Assembly: GCF_003194385.1 (NCBI RefSeq)
Contig: NZ_LAPT01000097.1
Span: forward strand, 1 to 40,535
Origin: Pokkaliibacter plantistimulans
Lineage (GTDB): Bacteria; Pseudomonadota; Gammaproteobacteria; Pseudomonadales; Balneatricaceae
Length of the DNA: 40,535 bases
Direction of reading: 5' to 3'
Each line of letters starts with the position of its first letter. Position 1 is the stretch's first letter. Under the pieces are notes generated by a model that did no database searches, had not been told where the DNA came from, and saw only the letters and a program-made list of their open reading frames with translations. This document shows, piece by piece, positions 34,673-40,535 of the stretch. The position numbers and the translations under genes were made by a program.

Positions 34673-35929
34673 ATGCCAAGTCCCGCTTTCTGGCAGTCAA
34701 TCTTTAATCGTCGTACGTTGATCTGCGTTTTTACTGGCTTTGCCTCGGGTATGCCTCTTTATGTGCTGTTTCAGTTGCTACCGGCATTTCTGAGCAAACA
34801 GGGAGTGAGTATCAAGGAGATTGGGCTGTTTGCGCTGGTGACCTTCCCCTACACCTGGAAATTCATCTGGTCACCGCTGATGGATCGCTTCACGCCGTTG
34901 CCGTTGGGGCGTCGGCGCAGCTGGATGTTACTGACACAGCTGGCACTACTGGTGTCAATTGCAACACTTGGCTTTCTTGATGCAAGCCGGTCCATTGGTA
35001 TGGTCGCGTTTGTCGCGTGGCTGGTGGCTTTTTTCAGTGCCAGTCAGGACATCGTGCTGGATGCCTATCGGCGTGAATTGCTGCCGGATAGCGAACTGGG
35101 CTGGGGTAACTCTGTGCATGTACAGGCCTATCGTATTTCCGGCCTGGTGCCAGGAGCACTGGGTCTGATTCTGGCGGATCATTTACCCTGGCAGCAGGTC
35201 TTTCCGATCATTGCGGCGTTTATGCTGATAGGTGTGGCAATGACGCTGTTCGTCCATGAGCCACTGGCACAACTATCGGCTCCCGCTACATTGCGATCGG
35301 CCATCGTTGAGCCTTTCCGTGAGTTTGTTTCCCGCAATAACTGGGGTATGGCGCTGATGATCCTGAGCTTCATGTTTCTCTATAAGCTTGGCGACAGTAT
35401 GGCCACTGCACTGTCTACTCCGTTTTATATCGATCTGGGCTTTTCCTTGAGTGAAATAGGGGTAGTTGCCAAGACGTCTGCACTGTGGGCATCCATTGTA
35501 GGAGGCGTGCTGGGCGGCCTCTGGATGATCAGGATTGGTATCAATCGTGCTTTGTGGCTGTTTGGTATTGTTCAGGTTGTCACCATTTTAGGTTTCGCCT
35601 GGCTGGCGGTGGCCGGTGCCAACCTCTGGCTGCTGGCCATTGTGATCAGTCTGGAGTACCTGGGAGTGGGGTTGGGGACGGCTGCTTTCACTGCCTTTAT
35701 TGCCCGAGAGACCAGCATGGCATTTGCGGCCACGCAATTTGCGCTGTTTACGGCACTGTCAGCATTGCCCCGTACCTTTGCCAACGCCACCACGGGCTAT
35801 ATTGTCGACGCGATAGGGTGGACTCACTTCTATCTGCTGTGCGCTGTGCTGGCGCTGCCGGGGATGCTGCTGTTGATCAAGATTGCTCCCTGGCCGCGCT
35901 CAGTGGGGCAGATGGCCGTCGAGCGGTAG
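34673..35929 (+). CDS. ampG: AmpG-like muropeptide permease (MFS)
   Basis: The 418-residue inner-membrane permease has about twelve helices. It aligns with the N-terminal half of AmpG through FTGFASGMPLYVLF, KFIWSPLMDRFTP, GRRRSWMLLTQ and SASQDIVLDAYRRELLP. AmpG imports GlcNAc-anhydromuropeptides for cell-wall recycling and thereby affects beta-lactamase induction in some species. ATG 34673 is chosen because AAAGGA lies 8 nt upstream and the N-terminus then matches the family; the 34601 start would add a non-membrane leader. It is somewhat shorter than E. coli AmpG (491), lacking the extended C-terminus, so another MFS solute in the same family remains possible. Confidence 0.85.
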   Translation: MPSPAFWQSIFNRRTLICVFTGFASGMPLYVLFQLLPAFLSKQGVSIKEIGLFALVTFPYTWKFIWSPLMDRFTPLPLGRRRSWMLLTQLALLVSIATLGFLDASRSIGMVAFVAWLVAFFSASQDIVLDAYRRELLPDSELGWGNSVHVQAYRISGLVPGALGLILADHLPWQQVFPIIAAFMLIGVAMTLFVHEPLAQLSAPATLRSAIVEPFREFVSRNNWGMALMILSFMFLYKLGDSMATALSTPFYIDLGFSLSEIGVVAKTSALWASIVGGVLGGLWMIRIGINRALWLFGIVQVVTILGFAWLAVAGANLWLLAIVISLEYLGVGLGTAAFTAFIARETSMAFAATQFALFTALSALPRTFANATTGYIVDAIGWTHFYLLCAVLALPGMLLLIKIAPWPRSVGQMAVER

Positions 35930-35942
35930 TATCCTTGTATCG

Positions 35943-35972
35943 GAACAGAGCAGGCATCGGCGTGCTCTGTTC
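35943..35972. terminator. Hairpin between convergent ampG and SDR genes
   Basis: GAACAGAGCA (35943-35952) and TGCTCTGTTC (35963-35972) form a perfect 10-bp stem with a 10-nt loop, placed between two convergent stop codons. The T-runs are poor on both strands, so termination is likely but not strong. Confidence 0.6.
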
Positions 35973-36001
35973 AATGGATTGATGTGGGCTTCCTGGAGTG
36001 A

Positions 36002-36763
36002 TTACAGGCGCAAGCCACCATCCATCTCAATTACGCGGCCTGTGAAGTAGTCGTTTTCCAGAATGTAGGCTGCTGTCATCGCAATCTCGTCAGGCTGGCC
36101 CAGACGACCGGCCGGGATCATCGCCTCGATTTTCTGTAAGGCTTCGGGTTTCATGCTGGTCACCATTTCTGTGGCGATAAAGCCGGGTGCGATTGCGCCA
36201 ACGCGAACACCATATCGTGCCAGCTCTTTTGCCCAGGTCACCGTCATTGCAACAATGCCCGCCTTGGCGGCTGCATAGTTCGTCTGGCCCATGTTACCTG
36301 CACGAGAAATGCTGGAAATATTGACGATACAGCCCCCCGTGCCTTGTTCAACCATGATGGCAGCGGCTTCGCGACCACACAGAAAACACCCGGTCAGGTT
36401 CACATCGATTACGCTTTGCCATTGTTGCAGTGACATTTTCTGCACGACCTTTCCTTCCTTGACCTTGATAAATAACGCATCTCTAGTAATACCGGCGTTA
36501 TTGATCAGTGCATCCAGACTGCCGAAGTCTCTGGCGATCGACTGAAAGGTTGCTTCAACCTCAGCTTCTTCAGCGACATTGATGGCATAGGTTTGCACCT
36601 CTGCCCCCAACTTTTCGCAGCTGTCACTGGCTGCACGCAGGCGCTCTGCATTCATGTCTATAAGGGCCAGTCGTGCTCCTTTGGCAGCAAAGTTATAAGC
36701 CATTGCCAGGCCAAGTCCTTGGGCGCCACCGGTGATGGCGACTGTCTTGCCTTTGAGGTCCAT
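36002..36763 (-). CDS. FabG-like short-chain dehydrogenase/reductase (3-oxoacyl-ACP reductase type)
   Basis: The 253-residue classical SDR has the nucleotide loop TGGAQGLG (11-18), NNAG (88-91) and catalytic N122, S150, Y163 and K167 in the expected spacing. It resembles FabG in the NISSISRAGNMGQTNYAAAKAG segment and in the C-terminal ENDYFTGRVIEMDGG. Compared with E. coli FabG there is an extra loop of roughly ten residues after ITRD (VKEGKVVQKMSL), as in some stand-alone paralogues. It stands alone, away from a fatty-acid cluster, so it is probably a FabG paralogue with a specialised or broad ketoacyl substrate rather than the housekeeping enzyme. Confidence 0.87.
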   Translation of the reverse strand: MDLKGKTVAITGGAQGLGLAMAYNFAAKGARLALIDMNAERLRAASDSCEKLGAEVQTYAINVAEEAEVEATFQSIARDFGSLDALINNAGITRDALFIKVKEGKVVQKMSLQQWQSVIDVNLTGCFLCGREAAAIMVEQGTGGCIVNISSISRAGNMGQTNYAAAKAGIVAMTVTWAKELARYGVRVGAIAPGFIATEMVTSMKPEALQKIEAMIPAGRLGQPDEIAMTAAYILENDYFTGRVIEMDGGLRL

Positions 36764-37082
36764 ATCTCTCTCCTACATGGAATGTCGCCATGCCAGACGG
36801 CAACTGGGGAATACGATTACAAGTCCGATGTTAACAGGTGTTGGTTTGTGCATTGCACCACGAAGAGCATGGGCGAAAGGCGAGAATCAGGCAATAGACA
36901 TAGGTCACGAGGTAGAAGCTGGAAGGAGTGATCAGAACGCATATTTATCAAAGCCAGACAAAGTGTCGCTTTTTTGTGAAGGGCAGTTTAACTTCCTCTG
37001 CCTGGCATCCATCTCTCATGTATATCCAGTAGCAGCAGAGTCGTTGCCACTGTCTGTTTTGTAACAATCGTGGGTATTGTCT
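36764..37082. other. Intergenic region between the SDR gene and fxsA
   Basis: About 320 nt lie between these divergent genes. I see no supported ORF, tRNA, palindrome or clear terminator. It should hold the promoters of both genes. TTGCCA at 37045 is a possible -35 for fxsA, but no good -10 is in register. Confidence 0.4.
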
Positions 37083-37613
37083 ATGCGTTTTCTATTTCCG
37101 TTGCTGATCATCATTCCCATGGTGGAGTTGGCATTGCTCATCAAGGTAGGGCAGACCATTGGGGTGCTCAGTACTCTTTTGCTGGTGATCGGAACCGCCT
37201 TGTTGGGTAGTTATATTTTGCGTAAGCAAGGGGCGGCAGCACTCTGGCGAGCACAGGAAAAAATGCGCCGTGGAGAGCTTCCCGCCAAGGAAATGGTAGA
37301 AGGACTTTTTATCGGCTTGGGTGGCGTATTGCTGCTTACTCCCGGGGTGATGACTGACGTGATGGGGCTGCTCTGCCTGCTGCCCGCTACACGTGCTGCT
37401 GCCATTCGTTGGGCGGCAAGACACATAAAAGTAGCTGGAGCAGGGCAGGGGTATTCACCTTTCGGTGGGTTTGATCAGCGAGGTTTTGATGAAACTCATA
37501 CGCAACAAGGAGAAACCGTATTTGTCGCGGAAAATGACAAGCATCAGGGTGAACAGAGTACGGCGTCGCATAAACCCATTACACTGGAAGGTGAGTTCGA
37601 GCGAAAGGAGTGA
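37083..37613 (+). CDS. fxsA: FxsA family inner-membrane protein
   Basis: The 176-residue protein has several hydrophobic segments in its first 110 residues (LFPLLIIIPMVELALLIKVG, then TLLLVIGTALLGSYILRKQG). It also has the GLFIGLGGVLLLTPGVMTDVMGLLCLLP stretch typical of FxsA. A hydrophilic, poorly conserved tail follows. FxsA is best known because overproduction in E. coli relieves F-plasmid exclusion of phage T7; its normal role is unclear. ATG 37083 is preferred over TTG 37077. Its place just upstream of groESL resembles the E. coli order. Confidence 0.92.
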   Translation: MRFLFPLLIIIPMVELALLIKVGQTIGVLSTLLLVIGTALLGSYILRKQGAAALWRAQEKMRRGELPAKEMVEGLFIGLGGVLLLTPGVMTDVMGLLCLLPATRAAAIRWAARHIKVAGAGQGYSPFGGFDQRGFDETHTQQGETVFVAENDKHQGEQSTASHKPITLEGEFERKE

Positions 37614-37672
37614 CACGTCATTTTCTGTTCACGCATGCGTCAAAAAAAATTTAAAAAAAATCTTGATTGGGT

Positions 37673-37700
37673 GTTGAAAAGCAATGTGCTGGCCCCATCT
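37673..37700 (+). promoter_or_regulatory. Sigma-32 heat-shock promoter of groESL
   Basis: GTTGAAA (37673-37679) and CCCCATCT (37693-37700) are spaced by 13 nt, an almost exact match to the sigma-32 consensus CTTGAAA / CCCCATnT. A run of A residues broken by TTT (37642-37660) just upstream could act as an UP element. No CIRCE inverted repeat is present. Confidence 0.88.
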
Positions 37701-37780
37701 TGGGAGTCACGAATAAAAGGCTCCGGCTCTGCCGGTAATTCAACACTAAGACTTAACAAGTGTCTGGGAGATTAGTAAGC

Positions 37781-38068
37781 ATGAACATTCGTCCCTTGCA
37801 TGATCGTGTGGTTGTTCGCCGCAAAGAAGAAGAAACCAAATCTGCTGGCGGTATCGTTCTGCCTGGCAGCGCTGCGGAAAAACCAAATCAGGGCGAAGTT
37901 GTTGCAGTTGGCCCTGGTCGTCGTTTGGAAAATGGTGAAGTACAAGCACTGGACGTCAAAGTAGGTGACGTTGTGCTGTTTGGACCATACAGCAACACCA
38001 TCAAAGTGAATGGTGAAGAACTGTTGATCCTGAAAGAAAGCGAAGTCTACGCAGTCGTTGAGAAGTAA
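37781..38068 (+). CDS. groES: Co-chaperonin GroES
   Basis: The 95-residue lid of the GroEL chamber is recognised by [14 protein letters not shown], the mobile-loop region [21 protein letters not shown] and the C-terminal [15 protein letters not shown] 37781 is the family start; GGGAG lies about 10 nt upstream, and the longer frame from 37760 is not real. It is followed after 57 nt by groEL and controlled by the sigma-32 promoter. Confidence 0.98.
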   Translation: MNIRPLHDRVVVRRKEEETKSAGGIVLPGSAAEKPNQGEVVAVGPGRRLENGEVQALDVKVGDVVLFGPYSNTIKVNGEELLILKESEVYAVVEK

Positions 38069-38113
38069 TTGCGACCGCTTTCGTACGAACTGTTTCCAAT
38101 CAAGTGAAATTAG

Positions 38114-39766
<1,653 letters not shown>

Positions 39767-39797
39767 TCATCTGCCCAGGTTATCTGATAGCCTGACG

Positions 39798-39830
39798 AAA
39801 AAGCCCGCTAGTAATAGCGGGCTTTTTTGT
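39798..39830 (+). terminator. Rho-independent terminator after groEL
   Basis: GCCCGCTA and TAGCGGGC form an 8-bp GC-rich stem, extended by A/T pairs, with a GTAA loop and six T residues. It lies 36 nt after the groEL stop. Confidence 0.95.
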
Positions 39831-39882
39831 TTCTGAGTTGGCGCAGCTTTACTCGTTGTAGCCTTCACTAGGACATGGCGTC

Positions 39883-40047
39883 TCAAAGCTTGCAGGCGTC
39901 ACCGCAGTCTGACAGGAAGCTGCTCAGCTCTTCTTGTTCCCTCTCTCGCTGTTGAATCAACTCTTTCACCTGCTGGCCCAGGGCTTGGTCTGACAGGTTG
40001 TTGTGACAGAGCTCTATGATGGTTGCTAACAATTCTGCGTCGTTCAC
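39883..40047 (-). CDS. Hypothetical small helical protein with C-terminal cysteines
   Basis: I do not recognise this short gene. GTG 40047 gives 54 residues and has GAGG about 9 nt upstream; the longer TTG start at 40077 would put that site inside the gene. The sequence is helical and charged (KELIQQREREQEELSSF) and ends DCGDACKL, with two cysteines four residues apart near the terminus. No membrane helix or signal peptide is visible. It converges on groEL, with the groEL terminator between them. Confidence 0.5.
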   Translation of the reverse strand: MNDAELLATIIELCHNNLSDQALGQQVKELIQQREREQEELSSFLSDCGDACKL

Positions 40048-40168
40048 TGTTAATACCTCGTACTGAAAAACGCGCAATAGGGTAAAGGATAACTGGGCAC
40101 TGTTATAGGGTTGCTGTTGTTAAGTCCAAGGCAGAACTAAAAAGTTTGAAAAATCAGTAATTAACAGT

Positions 40169-40197
40169 TTGCTTTTTGAAATGATGCTTGCTAAAGT
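40169..40197 (+). promoter_or_regulatory. Candidate tRNA-Ser promoter
   Basis: TTGCTT (40169-40174) and TAAAGT (40192-40197) are spaced by 17 nt. A GC-rich discriminator (CGCCGCCG) follows, as expected for a stringently controlled stable-RNA promoter. The predicted start is about 10 nt before the mature tRNA. Confidence 0.55.
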
Positions 40198-40212
40198 TCG
40201 CCGCCGTTAGAC

Positions 40213-40302
40213 GGAGAGTTGGCCGAGTGGCTGAAGGCGCACCCCTGCTAAGGGTGTATAGGGGAAACTCTATCGAGGGTTCGAATCCCTCACTCTCCGC
40301 CA
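40213..40302 (+). tRNA. tRNA-Ser (anticodon GCU)
   Basis: A complete 90-nt class II tRNA includes the encoded CCA. The acceptor stem pairs GGAGAGT with ACTCTCC. The anticodon stem CACCC/GGGTG holds CTGCTAA, with anticodon GCT at 40247-40249, which reads AGC and AGU codons. A long variable arm (TAGGGG...CTCTA) marks it as serine, and the T-arm GAGGG-TTCGAAT-CCCTC is intact. Confidence 0.97.
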
Positions 40303-40338
40303 CTAACTGCTGAGAATGCAGGGTGGAAAAAAAAGAGG

Positions 40339-40366
40339 TTGACGAAATAAATAAGCCTCTTATAAT
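40339..40366 (+). promoter_or_regulatory. Strong rrn-type promoter
   Basis: TTGACG (40339-40344) and a perfect TATAAT (40361-40366) are spaced by 16 nt. A GGAAAAAAAAG tract upstream resembles an UP element, and GCGCCAC downstream is a GC-rich discriminator. These are the features of an rRNA operon promoter. Confidence 0.85.
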
Positions 40367-40381
40367 GCGCCACCACAACGA

Positions 40382-40421
40382 CGCAGCAAGCGCTGCGAGG
40401 AAGTTGAAAGCTCTTTAAAAA
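40382..40421 (+). ncRNA. rRNA operon leader with boxB/boxA antitermination elements
   Basis: CGCAGC-AAGC-GCTGCG (40382-40397) is a boxB-type hairpin. GCTCTTTAAAAA (40410-40421) follows and matches the boxA consensus for Nus-dependent antitermination. The sequence from about 40422 to the window end reads like the pre-16S leader of gammaproteobacteria. The mature 16S rRNA start is not reached within the window. Confidence 0.75.
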
Positions 40422-40535
40422 TCAATCGGATAATTCGTGTGGGCACTTGTTCCTGACTCGACAAAATAGTCAGAGAACGATGCTCAATTCGTTGAGTAAT
40501 GTGGATCTCTGAGTCAAGTTTGGTGCACTTAAGCA

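Noticed and set aside
40154-40378. Minus-strand ORF (74 aa) containing ESEGFEPSIEF
   Set aside because: This is the well-known false ORF read antisense through tRNA-Ser; it covers the tRNA and the rrn promoter.

Overview
The window looks like chromosomal DNA from a gammaproteobacterium, most likely an Oceanospirillales-like or other marine or plant-associated lineage. The genus cannot be fixed from sequence alone. The support is E. coli/Pseudomonas-like PdhR, AceE, AceF, Kbl, Tdh, MntH, MntR, FxsA, GroES and GroEL proteins, a sigma-32-type groESL promoter, and a tRNA-Ser(GCU) next to an rrn-type promoter and leader. Nearly every gene looks intact. I see no CRISPR array, insertion sequence or prophage.

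Positions 1-9,905: the 3' end of a giant LapA/BapA-like RTX adhesin (Calx-beta-like repeats, two vWA domains, RTX repeats, C-terminal type I secretion signal). It is followed by a tight four-gene block encoding its probable type I secretion machine: LapB-like ABC transporter, LapC-like adaptor, a LuxR-type regulator with a degenerate receiver, and a TolC/LapE-like outer-membrane channel carrying an extra C-terminal NTF2-like domain. No LapD or LapG is in the window. This is the most unusual part.

Positions 9,943-20,700: a small helical protein, an AEC-family transporter, an FAD/Fe-S D-lactate dehydrogenase, and, divergently, pdhR followed by aceE and aceF. PdhR-box-like operators lie just downstream of candidate promoters on both sides of the dld/pdhR intergenic region. 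This suggests that PdhR joins D-lactate oxidation (which makes pyruvate) to the pyruvate dehydrogenase complex (which uses it). Different palindromes lie upstream of aceE.

Positions 20,748-28,000: a MocR-type PLP regulator, the kbl-tdh threonine catabolic operon, mntH with a candidate operator at its start site, mntR, and an unassigned multi-span membrane protein. Positions 28,137-36,763: a large transglutaminase/DUF2126 protein without its usual partners, a probable panE-ppk2-small-ORF operon, yajQ, an AmpG-like permease and a FabG-like SDR.

Positions 37,083-40,535: fxsA, groES-groEL, a small hypothetical gene, tRNA-Ser, and the promoter and antitermination leader of an rRNA operon cut off by the window end. 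The 16S gene itself is not reached.

All assignments come from reading motifs and remembered family sequences; no search was run. Start codons were moved from the longest ORF where a Shine-Dalgarno sequence or family length argued for it, and this is stated in each entry.
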